From assembly GCA_028289725.1 (NCBI GenBank), contig JANQOH010000117.1, positions 1-17,349 of the forward strand: 17,349 bases of DNA. The letters are read 5' to 3'. The position numbers were made by a program, and so were the translations under genes. This document shows positions 6,930-14,789 of the stretch, piece by piece (position 1 is the first letter of the stretch; every line of letters starts with the position of its first letter). The notes below the pieces were generated by a model that did not search any database, was not told the DNA's origin, and saw only the letters and a program-made list of their open reading frames with translations. Source of the stretch: Alphaproteobacteria bacterium. GTDB taxonomy: Bacteria; Pseudomonadota; Alphaproteobacteria; UBA7887.

Positions 6930-7849
6930 GGGGCGACGCGGCCTTCCTCGACAATCATGGTGCCGACGCCATGTTCGGTAAACACTTCGAGCAGCAGCAC
7001 ATGAGGAATACGTCCATCAAGTATGTGCGCTGCCTCGGTGCCACTTTCCGCGGCATCGATGCAGGTCTCTATTTTCGGAACCATACCGCCCGATACCGTC
7101 TCATCTTCGATCAAGGCGCGGGCGCCGGCCGGCGTTAACCGAGTGACCAGATTGCCCTGCTTGTCGAGAACGCCTTCCACATCGGTCAGCATCATGAGTT
7201 TTGTCGCGCCGAGCGCGGAGGCGATGGCGCCAGCGGCCGTATCCGCGTTGATATTGTAGGTTTCGCCTTCGGCGCCGATCCCGATCGGGGCGACCACCGG
7301 GATAATGTTCGAAGCGGCGAGCGTGTTCAGCACCTGGGCATCGACATGCTCGGGCGCGCCAACAAATCCGAGATCCAGAACTTTTTCAATGTTGGATTCC
7401 GGGTCCGGCACCCGGCGCTCCAGCCGCCGTGCCCGTATGAGATGCCCATCTTTGCCGGACAAGCCGATGGCGGTGCCGCCCGCGCGGTTGATGGCGGACG
7501 CAATCTGCTTGTTGATGCTGCCGGCCAGCACCATCTCGACAATCTCCACGGTCGCCTGGTCGGTCACGCGCAGACCTTGGACAAACGAGCTCTCGATCTT
7601 CAAACGGTCGAGCATGCTGCCGATCTGCGGGCCGCCGCCGTGAACCACGACAGGGTTGATGCCGACTTGTTTCAGCAGCACCACATCACGCGCAAACATA
7701 TCCGATAGGGACAGCTCGCCCATGGCGTGACCGCCGAATTTGATCACGAACGTGCAGCCCGCAAACCGGCGCATATAGGGCAGCGCCTCCGACAGCGTTG
7801 CCGCGATCTGAAGCTGGTCTTCACGTGCTTTTTTGGTGGCATCAGACAT
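6926..7849 (-). CDS. argB: Acetylglutamate kinase
   Basis: ArgB phosphorylates N-acetyl-L-glutamate with ATP, the second step of arginine synthesis, in the cytosol. The 307-residue sequence shows VIKFGGHAMG with K37, VVHGGGPQIG for acetylglutamate binding, the NADTAAGAIASAL region and GGMVPKIETC near the C-terminus. The helix of about 28 residues before the kinase core and the total length resemble the hexameric, arginine-inhibited class (Pseudomonas type) rather than the shorter E. coli enzyme, so feedback inhibition is plausible. It is the last gene of the rpmH-led minus-strand run, 11 bases after engB. Its stop codon overlaps that of the convergent DUF2336 gene, and no terminator is visible there. 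Confidence 0.97.
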   Translation of the reverse strand: MSDATKKAREDQLQIAATLSEALPYMRRFAGCTFVIKFGGHAMGELSLSDMFARDVVLLKQVGINPVVVHGGGPQIGSMLDRLKIESSFVQGLRVTDQATVEIVEMVLAGSINKQIASAINRAGGTAIGLSGKDGHLIRARRLERRVPDPESNIEKVLDLGFVGAPEHVDAQVLNTLAASNIIPVVAPIGIGAEGETYNINADTAAGAIASALGATKLMMLTDVEGVLDKQGNLVTRLTPAGARALIEDETVSGGMVPKIETCIDAAESGTEAAHILDGRIPHVLLLEVFTEHGVGTMIVEEGRVAP

Positions 7850-7860
7850 GGCGCCGGACT

Positions 7861-8532
7861 TTAGCGGATCGTTTCCGGCTCGGCCAGCGGCGCCAAAGAC
7901 GCCCGCAATTGCGCGATACCGTCACCCGTGCGAACGCTGGTCGCGACGACTTCGGGATATGCCGCAGCGTTCTTCTCTAGCTTCTCTTGGATCTCGGCGC
8001 GGCGCGCGGCAAGCGCGCCCGGGCGCAATTTGTCGCACTTTGTAAGCACCACCTGGTACACCACGGCCGCTGTCTCCAGCATGTCCATGACGGTCTCGTC
8101 GGATGGTTTGAAACCGTGCCGCGCGTCGATGAGCAAACAAGTTCGCCGCAGAGTCGGACGACCCCGAAGGTAATCTTCGACCAACGCCGTCCACGCGGCG
8201 ATCTCGGTTTTTGACGCGCGCGCATAGCCGTAGCCCGGCAAATCGACCAGCAGCAAACGGTCGGCCAAGCTGAAGAAATTGATTTGCCGTGTACGGCCCG
8301 GCGTATTGGACGAACGCGCGAGCGACTTGCGGCCGGTCAAACCATTGATCAAACTGGACTTGCCGACATTGGACCGGCCCGCAAACGCGACCTCAGTGAG
8401 ACCGGCGGGCGGCAAGGAAGCGAGCGACGCGGCGGCCGTGACGAACCGGCAATCCTGCGCAAACAAATGACGGCCCGCAGCCAACGCGGCATCGTCCGCA
8501 ACGGAATCCGTTGGCGGCGTTCCTGGCGACAT
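7861..8532 (-). CDS. engB: Ribosome-biogenesis GTPase EngB/YihA
   Basis: This TRAFAC-class GTPase helps assemble the large ribosomal subunit. The 223 residues include an N-terminal extension of about 40 and then the family motifs: G1 GRSNVGKS (52-59), switch I SSNTPGRTRQINFF, G3 VDLPGYGYA, and G4 LTKCDK. The C-terminal TSVRTGDGIAQLRASL matches the G5 region. The GTP-binding residues are intact. It starts three bases after the yidC stop and is followed by argB after 11 bases. This yidC-engB-argB order is widespread in alphaproteobacteria. Confidence 0.96.
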   Translation of the reverse strand: MSPGTPPTDSVADDAALAAGRHLFAQDCRFVTAAASLASLPPAGLTEVAFAGRSNVGKSSLINGLTGRKSLARSSNTPGRTRQINFFSLADRLLLVDLPGYGYARASKTEIAAWTALVEDYLRGRPTLRRTCLLIDARHGFKPSDETVMDMLETAAVVYQVVLTKCDKLRPGALAARRAEIQEKLEKNAAAYPEVVATSVRTGDGIAQLRASLAPLAEPETIR

Positions 8533-8535
8533 GCG

Positions 8536-10281
8536 TTACGCAGGCACACCCATCCGCCGCATGATCACCCACTGTTGCGCAATGGATAGCACATTGTTCC
8601 AAGTCCAGTAGATCACCAGACCGGCGGGGAAGGTGGCGAATAGGAACACGAAAATTATGGGAAGCGCCATCAACACGCGGGCCTGAATTGGATCAGGCGG
8701 CGCGGGGTTGAGCTTCTGTTGAAGGAACATGGTCAACCCCATCAGGAGCGGCCAAACCCCGATCGTTAGGAAGTCGGGCGGCGTATAGGGAATCAGCCCG
8801 AATAGGTTGAATATTGTGGTCGGATCCTTTTCCGACAGATCCTTAATCCATCCATAGAACGGCGCGTGGCGCATTTCGATCGAAACGAAGAGCACTTTAT
8901 ACAGCGCGAAGAACACCGGGATTTGGATCAGGATCGGCAGGCAGCCCGCAAGCGGATTTGCCTTCTCCCGCTTGTAAAGCGCCATTACCTCGGTATTCAA
9001 TTTCTGTCGGTCGTCGCCATAGGCCTCACGCAACCGCATCATTTCGGGCTGTAATTTCTTTAGCTTGCTCATCGCTATGTACGACTTGTTGGCAAGCGGA
9101 AAGAAAATGAGCTTGATACCGACTGTTAGGACCAAGATCGCAAGGCCGAAATTACCGACGAAACCAAAACCCCCGAAGAACAGAGCGATTTCGTGCAGCA
9201 CATAAAACAGCGGCTTGGTCAGATAGTAGAAAATACCAAAGTCGACAGCGCGGTCGAACAAGGCAATCTGATACTCGTCCCGGTACCCGTCGATTAATGT
9301 CACTTCCTTGGCGCCCGCGAAGAGTCGGCTCGTGACTTCCGTTTGACCGGACGCCGGCACCACAACCGGCGCACCCAAATAGTCGGCTTGAAACTTGTCG
9401 CGATTGCGCGGTTTCGAATAAACAAACCGGGCATCGATCGCCATCATTTGATCCGGGATCAGCGCGGCCAACCAATATTTGTCGGTTATGCCGATCCAGC
9501 CGCCCGTCGAGCTGTTCGAGATCGTTCCGACCTCTCGGACGTCTTCGTAGTCGACTTCCGACAATTCGCCGTTGAAGGTCCCAATCGGCCCTTCATGCAA
9601 AATGTAGAAGCCGAGCGTATCCGGCTCGTCGGTTCGACTGATCAGACCGTAGGGTCGGATGACAATGTCCCCACCGGTCGTGTTGCGCACTTCTTGGGTG
9701 ATCGTGAACATGTAGTTTCGATCGACCGAAATGGTGCGCGTGAAGATGAGTCCCGCACCATTGTCCCACGTCAGCGTGACCGGGTTTTCCGGGCTAAGCG
9801 CCGAATCCGTCGTTTGCCACAGTGTTTTTGGCGTCGGCATCAGATCGGATCGCGCGCGGTCGTTCGCGGCCCAGCCGAAATCGACGAAATATGGGTGTGC
9901 GCTGCCGGGCGGCGACAGCAGCGTGATCTGCGGCGAATCCGGTGCAACCGACTCGCGGTAGTCCGTCAGAACCAAATCGTCGAGCCGCGCTCCAACCAGC
10001 GCAATAGATCCGATTAGGCGCCCGCCCAAACCGGTTTCGATCGGCACTCTTGGCGTCGCAACCGCACCCTCGTCAGCCGTTTGGTCGCCATCGGTGATCT
10101 CGAGACCGGGCGACCCCGCCGGTGCGCCCGGCGCAACCGGAACGTCGACATCGCCAACGTCGGCTTGCTCGGTTTGCGCCGGTGCCGGTGGTGGTGGCGG
10201 CGGCACGAAGAGCATTTGAAAGCCGAACAAAATCGCGACCGACAAGACGATTGCCAGCAACAGGTTGCGTTGGTCCTGCAC
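8536..10281 (-). CDS. yidC: Membrane protein insertase YidC
   Basis: YidC/Oxa1-family insertase of the inner membrane, acting alone or with SecYEG. The GTG start at 10281 gives 581 residues beginning MQDQRNLLLAIVLS and has GGAG ten bases upstream. A TTG at 10299 would add six residues but lacks a ribosome-binding site. TM1 is at about 6-24, followed by a proline-rich linker, a large periplasmic domain (about 60-340) and the C-terminal insertase core with several membrane helices (from about 365). Core motifs include SKLKKLQPEM, where a lysine takes the place of the groove arginine of E. coli YidC, and NPLAGCLPILIQIPVFFALY. A long basic C-terminal tail is absent. yidD lies 44 bases upstream. 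Confidence 0.96.
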   Translation of the reverse strand: MQDQRNLLLAIVLSVAILFGFQMLFVPPPPPPAPAQTEQADVGDVDVPVAPGAPAGSPGLEITDGDQTADEGAVATPRVPIETGLGGRLIGSIALVGARLDDLVLTDYRESVAPDSPQITLLSPPGSAHPYFVDFGWAANDRARSDLMPTPKTLWQTTDSALSPENPVTLTWDNGAGLIFTRTISVDRNYMFTITQEVRNTTGGDIVIRPYGLISRTDEPDTLGFYILHEGPIGTFNGELSEVDYEDVREVGTISNSSTGGWIGITDKYWLAALIPDQMMAIDARFVYSKPRNRDKFQADYLGAPVVVPASGQTEVTSRLFAGAKEVTLIDGYRDEYQIALFDRAVDFGIFYYLTKPLFYVLHEIALFFGGFGFVGNFGLAILVLTVGIKLIFFPLANKSYIAMSKLKKLQPEMMRLREAYGDDRQKLNTEVMALYKREKANPLAGCLPILIQIPVFFALYKVLFVSIEMRHAPFYGWIKDLSEKDPTTIFNLFGLIPYTPPDFLTIGVWPLLMGLTMFLQQKLNPAPPDPIQARVLMALPIIFVFLFATFPAGLVIYWTWNNVLSIAQQWVIMRRMGVPA

Positions 10282-10325
10282 CGTTATTCCGCTCCACAAA
10301 ATTAGGCTGCGGCGTGCCTGCTGAG

Positions 10326-10577
10326 TTAGTGACCGATCACGCGCTCTGCAATCGGATCGCCAGGAACCGGATCATAGCCAAAGCCACCCCACGGGTGGCA
10401 TCGCGTAATCCGACGAAAACTTAGCCAGCCACCGCGTAGCGCCCCATGTCGGGCGAGCGCTTGCATGGCATATTCTGAACAGCTTGGCGTGAACCGACAC
10501 GTCGGCGGTAACACCGGGCGCAAGATAACACGGTAGACTTGAACCAACCCCATCATCGCGCGTGCCGCCACACTCAT
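10326..10577 (-). CDS. yidD: YidD membrane protein insertion efficiency factor
   Basis: This 83-residue protein belongs to the YidD family, which sits at the inner membrane through an amphipathic N-terminal helix and assists YidC-dependent insertion. The family core is clear: LPPTCRFTPSCSEYAMQALA with its conserved cysteines, then RRITRCHPWGGFGYDPVP. The ATG start overlaps the rnpA stop by four bases, indicating translational coupling. The position between rnpA and yidC is the classic one. A cytoplasmic YidD is often predicted as very basic, and this one has the usual arginine and histidine content. Confidence 0.96.
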   Translation of the reverse strand: MSVAARAMMGLVQVYRVILRPVLPPTCRFTPSCSEYAMQALARHGALRGGWLSFRRITRCHPWGGFGYDPVPGDPIAERVIGH

Positions 10578-10987
10578 CGCCGTCGTTGCCCCGGTTGGTC
10601 ACCGCTCATATCGGTTGTCGTGTTTTGGACGCAGTCCAAACGCTTCAATGCACGGTCGAGGTCCCCTACCAAATCATCAAACGATCGGGTCAAGGTCGCG
10701 CCGCGTGCGATCAAAACGTAATCCCGGCCCACTTTGGCCCGGTGCGGCAGGACCGCGGCCGCCGCCGCTCGTAAACGCCGTTTTGCGCGATTTCGCGCGA
10801 CCGCGCCGCCAACGCGCCGGCTGGCCGTGAAGCCAACTCGCGTTGCAGCCCCATCCACCGGGCTGTCGCCGGCGCGCCGCACCGATTGGAGCACGAGTCC
10901 AGGCATCGCGGACGCCTGACCGCGCCGCGCTGCCCACACAAAGTCTTTACGCGATTTGAGCCGCGGCAAGCGCGAGTGCGCGCTCAC
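10574..10987 (-). CDS. rnpA: Ribonuclease P protein component
   Basis: RnpA is the protein subunit that assists the RNA subunit of RNase P in 5' maturation of tRNA precursors. At 137 residues it is somewhat longer than the usual 110-125, mainly through a basic C-terminal tail. The N-terminal LPRLKSRKDFVWAARRGQ and the signature RVGFTASRRVGGAVARNRAKRRLR, which holds the RNR motif, are typical. Translation starts at GTG 10987, only four bases after the rpmH stop. Its stop overlaps the yidD start. Confidence 0.95.
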   Translation of the reverse strand: MSAHSRLPRLKSRKDFVWAARRGQASAMPGLVLQSVRRAGDSPVDGAATRVGFTASRRVGGAVARNRAKRRLRAAAAAVLPHRAKVGRDYVLIARGATLTRSFDDLVGDLDRALKRLDCVQNTTTDMSGDQPGQRRR

Positions 10988-10991
10988 CGGA

Positions 10992-11126
10992 TTAGGCCGA
11001 AAGCCGTTTGCGCCCCTTGGCGCGTCGCCGGTTCAGCACCCGACGCCCGCCCACGGTCGCCATGCGAGAGCGGAAGCCGTGGCGACGCTTTCGCACCAAC
11101 ACGCTAGGCTGATAGGTTCTTTTCAC
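10992..11126 (-). CDS. rpmH: 50S ribosomal protein L34
   Basis: A 44-residue basic protein reading MKRTYQPSVLVRKRRHGFR at the N-terminus and RRAKGRKRLSA at the C-terminus, an unmistakable L34. It binds 23S rRNA in the large subunit. It is easy to miss because it is short and starts with GTG, preceded by TGGAG nine bases upstream. It is the first gene of the minus-strand run rpmH-rnpA-yidD-yidC-engB-argB and is driven by a good sigma-70 promoter (11169-11197). The stop lies four bases before the rnpA start. Confidence 0.97.
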   Translation of the reverse strand: MKRTYQPSVLVRKRRHGFRSRMATVGGRRVLNRRRAKGRKRLSA

Positions 11127-11168
11127 CGATTGTTACTCCAGAGCGCCAAGGTCGCAGAAATCGCGCGG

Positions 11169-11197
11169 TGTATACGGATTTGGTTGGGCCAAGTCAA
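11169..11197 (-). promoter_or_regulatory. Sigma-70 promoter for the rpmH operon
   Basis: Read on the minus strand, TTGACT (11192-11197) matches the -35 consensus at five of six positions. A 17-base spacer separates it from TATACA (11169-11174), which matches -10 at four of six. Transcription would start near 11162, giving a leader of about 36 bases before the GTG of rpmH. The strength suits a ribosomal protein gene. Confidence 0.75.
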
Positions 11198-11211
11198 TCA
11201 CGCCGCAGCCG

Positions 11212-11230
11212 AAATACCTCGCGGGTATTT
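11212..11230. promoter_or_regulatory. 7-bp inverted repeat between divergent promoters (candidate operator)
   Basis: AAATACC (11212-11218) and GGTATTT (11224-11230) form an inverted repeat around TCGCG. The right half touches the -35 element of the plus-strand promoter, and the left half lies 15 bases upstream of the rpmH -35 element. A protein bound here could affect both directions. No known operator matches it in my recollection. Confidence 0.35.
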
Positions 11231-11256
11231 GAATGGCGCTCTTTGCCACGTATAAC
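11229..11256 (+). promoter_or_regulatory. Probable promoter for the DUF547 operon
   Basis: TTGAAT (11229-11234) matches -35 at four of six positions, followed by a 16-base spacer and TATAAC (11251-11256), five of six against -10. The start site would be near 11263, leaving a leader of about 70 bases before the ATG at 11334. Confidence 0.55.
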
Positions 11257-11333
11257 TTAATGTAACCAAATTGACAGGGGAGGGCTTTCGAGAAGCCCAG
11301 GCGAACGTTGACGCCCAAGGCGGGGGAGCCGAT

Positions 11334-12230
11334 ATGAAGGGTATGCGTTACCGACACGTACTTCTTGCACCGATTGTCCTGCTTTTCGTCGCTTGCAACG
11401 GCGAAGGACAGAACGCCGAAACGGCCGATATTGGCGAGGATCCGCGCGGGATCTGGTATGTCAACGATCCGGCGTCCACCGAGACTATTGACCATTCCGC
11501 TTGGGACAACTTTCTTCAGAAATATCATCACGAAAACCCCTATGGCGACGGGGTGAATCGGATCGCCTATGACCGCGTGACCGACGAAGATCAAGCGGCG
11601 GTAAGGCAATATATTAAAGCTTTAGGTCGCACAACGATCGCGACATACAACCGAGACGAGCAGATTGCGTTTTGGATGAACCTCTATAACGCGGCGATCG
11701 TCAACATGGTGCTCGAGCATATGCCGGTGAATTCGGTGCTGCAGATCCGCGGCCCTGGCGTGAATGTTGTCGGGCCTTGGTTGACCCATGTGGCCACGGT
11801 CCATGGCAAACGCGTGAGCTTCAACGACATTGAACACTACATTTTGCGGGCGGCGTTCGATGATATGGACCCGCCCGTCCATTATGGCTTGAACTGCGCG
11901 TCGATCGGCTGTCCACCGATTGCGCCGCGTGCTCACACAGCGGCCAATTGGCGCGAAAACTTGGCGAAATCCGCGCGCCAATTCGTCAATTCGGAACAAG
12001 GTTTGCGCGTCGAGGATGGCGAACTCTATACATCCAAAGTTTACCATAGCTGGTTCAAGGAAGACTTCGGCGGCACGGACGAAGCTGTGCTCGCCCATGT
12101 GAAGAATTATTGCAACGGAACGGTCGCTGCGTCGCTGGAGGGCGTGACCGAAATCGCTGGCGATTATTACGACTGGCGCTTGAACAAAATGGAGGAAGGG
12201 TCAGTCGTCGGTGAAGTGGCGGATGAATAG
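11334..12230 (+). CDS. DUF547 domain protein, probable lipoprotein (paralogue 1)
   Basis: This 298-residue protein is led by a short hydrophobic signal sequence ending FVAC with C21, consistent with a lipobox although the -3 residue is F rather than L. It would be anchored at the outer or inner membrane facing the periplasm. DUF547 spans about 80-270: REDQ-like then AFWMNLYNAAIVNMVLEH, FNDIEHYILR, HYGLNCASIGCPP with C188 and C193, and SWFKEDFGG. The biochemical role of DUF547 is unknown. ATG 11334 is chosen for its GGGGGAG site, and the TTG at 11271 would bury the signal sequence behind 21 residues. The next gene starts inside its 3' end. Confidence 0.88.
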   Translation: MKGMRYRHVLLAPIVLLFVACNGEGQNAETADIGEDPRGIWYVNDPASTETIDHSAWDNFLQKYHHENPYGDGVNRIAYDRVTDEDQAAVRQYIKALGRTTIATYNRDEQIAFWMNLYNAAIVNMVLEHMPVNSVLQIRGPGVNVVGPWLTHVATVHGKRVSFNDIEHYILRAAFDDMDPPVHYGLNCASIGCPPIAPRAHTAANWRENLAKSARQFVNSEQGLRVEDGELYTSKVYHSWFKEDFGGTDEAVLAHVKNYCNGTVAASLEGVTEIAGDYYDWRLNKMEEGSVVGEVADE

Positions 12231-13221
12231 CGCCAAGTCTCACCATTTCCTCTACACGCCGATAGCGGCGGCCCTTGCGGTTTTCCTGGCGGCCTTCGCG
12301 AACACGGCAATCGCCGCGCCAGATTCCGATCTGTGGGATCGCTGGCTACCCCATGATCCGGCTTCGGCAATAACCGTCGATCACTATGAATGGAGCCATA
12401 TGCTTGAGATGTATCTCAGGCAGGGAACCGATGGGGTGAACAGGTTCGACTACGGTGCCGTTACGCCGCACGACCGGGCAACGTTTCTCGGTTATTTGGA
12501 CTCCCTGTCGCAGGTCCCTATCAGCCAGTGTCGGCGCGAAGAACAGCTCGCCTTTTGGATCAATCTGTATAACGCCCTGACCGTCAACACGGTGCTCGAC
12601 CACTATCCGGTCGAGTCAATCCGCGATATCGATATTTCACCGGGATTGTTTTCGAAAGGTCCGTGGAAACGCAAATTGTTCACCGTCGAAGGGGAAGCCG
12701 TGAGCCTTGACGACATTGAACACCGTATTCTGCGCCCCGTGTGGAACGATCCGCGCATGCATTATGTGTTGAACTGCGCCGCGGTCGGCTGCCCCCAGCT
12801 CAATCAAGAAGCGTTTACAGCGGACAATGCCGAAGCGCTGATGAACGCGAGCGCACGCGCCTACGTGAACAGTCCCCACGGGGTATCGGTGGACGCACGC
12901 GGCCTAACGCTCTCAAGCATTTACCGCTGGTACAAGGAAGATTTCGGCGACTCGGACCAGGCGCTTCTGGCGCACATCGCGCAATATGCGGATGCCCCAC
13001 TGGCCAAGGTGTTGGCCGACAATCCGCGGATTCGTGGCTATCACTATGATTGGCGGCTTAATGATTTGGCGATTGACGTGAGCTGGGTCCCGGCGAAACC
13101 GGTTGCCACGTTGGCCGCCGCGCCTGAGCGATTTCGGAGCATGCACGGAGCCGCCGGACGAACTGTTAAAATCGATCATTCCGAAACGCAACGTGTCGGA
13201 ACCGGTCGAATCTCCGACTGA
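12223..13221 (+). CDS. DUF547 domain protein, secreted (paralogue 2)
   Basis: A second DUF547 protein (332 residues) clearly related to its neighbour. Both share a DPAS segment, GVNR plus an aromatic-rich stretch, AFWINLYNALTVNTVL, LDDIEHRILRPV, LNCAAVGCPQ with C185 and C190, and the end YHYDWRLND. It has a classical Sec signal peptide (about residues 1-32, ending NTAIA) rather than a lipobox, so it should be free in the periplasm. A C-terminal tail of about 60 residues goes beyond the paralogue. The start overlaps the first gene by eight bases at ATG 12223; a GTG at 12211 sits better behind GGAGGAAGGG (12191-12200), so the true start may be four codons earlier. Function is unknown. Confidence 0.88.
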   Translation: MNSAKSHHFLYTPIAAALAVFLAAFANTAIAAPDSDLWDRWLPHDPASAITVDHYEWSHMLEMYLRQGTDGVNRFDYGAVTPHDRATFLGYLDSLSQVPISQCRREEQLAFWINLYNALTVNTVLDHYPVESIRDIDISPGLFSKGPWKRKLFTVEGEAVSLDDIEHRILRPVWNDPRMHYVLNCAAVGCPQLNQEAFTADNAEALMNASARAYVNSPHGVSVDARGLTLSSIYRWYKEDFGDSDQALLAHIAQYADAPLAKVLADNPRIRGYHYDWRLNDLAIDVSWVPAKPVATLAAAPERFRSMHGAAGRTVKIDHSETQRVGTGRISD

Positions 13222-13936
13222 GCAGGCACCGCGCCGCCCATTGTGGCGCCGGTTTCTGCCGATCGGTATCCTCGCCGGCGCTATCGCTCTCGCCTTCGCC
13301 TTCGGACTTGACGATTATCTGAGCTATCAGGCGCTGTGCGAAAACAGCGACAAACTGGTCGCGTGGGTCGCCGATTACAGTTTCGTCGCGCCGCTTGTTT
13401 ACATCCTGGTGTACACGGTGGTGGTGGCGCTGTCGCTGCCGGGCGCGACATTCATGACGCTGGCGGGCGGGTTCATGTTCGGCGCCGCCGGTGCGACCGT
13501 CTACACGGTGATCGGCGCGACACTCGGCGCGACGGTAGTATTCCTGGCCGCGAAGACCGCGCTGGGCGACATCCTGTACCAAAAGGCAGGCCCCGGAATT
13601 CGACGCATGGAAGACGGCTTTCGCGAGAACGCGTTGAGCTATCTTTTGGTGCTTCGCCTGATCCCGTTGTTTCCATTTTGGTTGGTGAATTTGGTTCCGG
13701 CTTTTCTCGGCGTGCGATTGAGCACCTATGTGATCGGCACGTTTATCGGCATCATTCCAGGGACATTCGTGTTTTGCCTCGCCGGCGCCGGACTGGGTGA
13801 CGTGCTGAGAACCTGCGCCGAGTTCTCAGTCCGAAACATACTGACCCCAACGATGATTGCGGCGCTGATCGGCCTCGCAGTCCTCGCGCTTTTGCCGATC
13901 GCCTACAAGAAATTTCGCAAGCAGTCCACGCGGTAG
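13193..13936 (+). CDS. TVP38/TMEM64 (VTT domain) membrane protein
   Basis: This polytopic inner-membrane protein of about 247 residues carries the VTT/SNARE-associated domain of the DedA/TVP38 superfamily, some members of which move phospholipids or polyprenyl phosphates across the membrane. The first membrane helix is at about 21-38. The domain contains LAGGFMFGAAGATVYTVIG, an AAKTALGD segment, RLIPLFPFWLVNLVPAFLG, and GTFIGIIPGTFVF, with a final helix near the end. No ATG starts this frame. GTG 13193 overlaps the upstream DUF547 gene by 29 bases and gives normal length, while a TTG at 13103 would add 30 residues of unlikely sequence. The overlap suggests co-expression with the DUF547 pair. 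Confidence 0.85.
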   Translation: MSEPVESPTEQAPRRPLWRRFLPIGILAGAIALAFAFGLDDYLSYQALCENSDKLVAWVADYSFVAPLVYILVYTVVVALSLPGATFMTLAGGFMFGAAGATVYTVIGATLGATVVFLAAKTALGDILYQKAGPGIRRMEDGFRENALSYLLVLRLIPLFPFWLVNLVPAFLGVRLSTYVIGTFIGIIPGTFVFCLAGAGLGDVLRTCAEFSVRNILTPTMIAALIGLAVLALLPIAYKKFRKQSTR

Positions 13937-13943
13937 CCGCAAT

Positions 13944-13987
13944 CATTGACCGTGTGACCCGCCACTGTTAGTGGTCCGGCATTGACC
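13944..13987. promoter_or_regulatory. Short gap with direct repeat CATTGACC and small hairpin
   Basis: The 91-base gap before the ABC ATPase holds two copies of CATTGACC (13944-13951 and 13980-13987), 36 bases apart. Between them CCACT-GTT-AGTGG (13962-13974) can form a five-base-pair hairpin without a T-run. Each TTGACC could serve as a -35 element, but no convincing -10 follows at the right distance. A promoter here is expected because the ATPase has no closely overlapping gene upstream. Confidence 0.25.
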
Positions 13988-14027
13988 TGTTTCCGGTCCC
14001 TCCAACCTATTTGATCGGACGTTCGCG

Positions 14028-14789
14028 ATGTCTGAGTCGGTCGTCACCGTCGCTGACTTGATCAAGCGCTTTGGCGCGGTAACAGCGGTTGATGGGGTGA
14101 GCTTTTCGGTGCCCGGCGGACAAACCGTCGGCCTGCTTGGCGGCAATGGCGCCGGGAAAACGACCACGCTCGGGATGATGTTGGGTCTGATTGTGCCGAC
14201 CTCCGGAACGATCACGGTGCTCGGTCATGATATGCGGCGCCATCGCTATCGCGCACTGCCGCGGATGAACTTTTCATCGCCCTATGTCGACGTGCCGCAT
14301 CGTTTAACCGTGCGCGAAAATTTGACCGTTTATTGCCATCTCTATGGTTTGCGCAAAATCGGCGCGCGGATTGAGGCGCTGGCGCAGGACCTCGACCTGG
14401 GCGATCTGTTGGGGCGCAGCGTCGGCACCTTGTCGGCCGGTCAGAAGACGCGCGTCGCGCTTGCCAAGGCGCTCCTCAACGAGCCGGAGCTCTTGCTTTT
14501 GGACGAGCCCACGGCATCGCTGGATCCGGACACGGCGGACTATGTGCGTAGCTATTTGGAGACCTATCAGCGTACCAGCGGCGCGACGATCCTGCTCGCG
14601 TCGCACAATATGGCCGAGGTCGAACGACTTTGCGCCGACGTGATCATGTTGAAGGGCGGCAAGGTGGTCGACCGTGGTGCCCCGGCATCCTTGTTGCAGC
14701 GCTACGGGCGCACCACGCTTGAGCAAGTGTTCCTCGATATCGCGCGGTCTCGGAACGCCGAGACAGATGCGGATATGGCGGCATCATGA
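14028..14789 (+). CDS. ABC transporter ATP-binding protein (ABC-2 exporter type)
   Basis: A 253-residue nucleotide-binding subunit that powers the permease encoded next to it. Walker A GGNGAGKTT lies at residues 38-46, the signature reads LSAGQKTR, Walker B is LLLLDEPTASLD, and the H-loop is SHNMAEVE. The Q-loop is unusual: the aligned region reads MNFSSPYVDVPHRLTVREN (from residue 80) and has no glutamine where the motif normally has one. The ATG start has a poor ribosome-binding site. Its stop overlaps the permease start as ATGA. The substrate is unknown; drug, lipid or polysaccharide export are all possible for this family. Confidence 0.92.
   Translation: MSESVVTVADLIKRFGAVTAVDGVSFSVPGGQTVGLLGGNGAGKTTTLGMMLGLIVPTSGTITVLGHDMRRHRYRALPRMNFSSPYVDVPHRLTVRENLTVYCHLYGLRKIGARIEALAQDLDLGDLLGRSVGTLSAGQKTRVALAKALLNEPELLLLDEPTASLDPDTADYVRSYLETYQRTSGATILLASHNMAEVERLCADVIMLKGGKVVDRGAPASLLQRYGRTTLEQVFLDIARSRNAETDADMAAS

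Noticed and set aside
9343..10017. 224-residue plus-strand frame opposite yidC
   Set aside because: It is a shadow of the YidC periplasmic domain and has no family features.
11127..11333. Replication origin near rpmH
   Set aside because: No DnaA boxes (TTATNCACA) or AT-rich unwinding region were seen, and no dnaA gene is adjacent.
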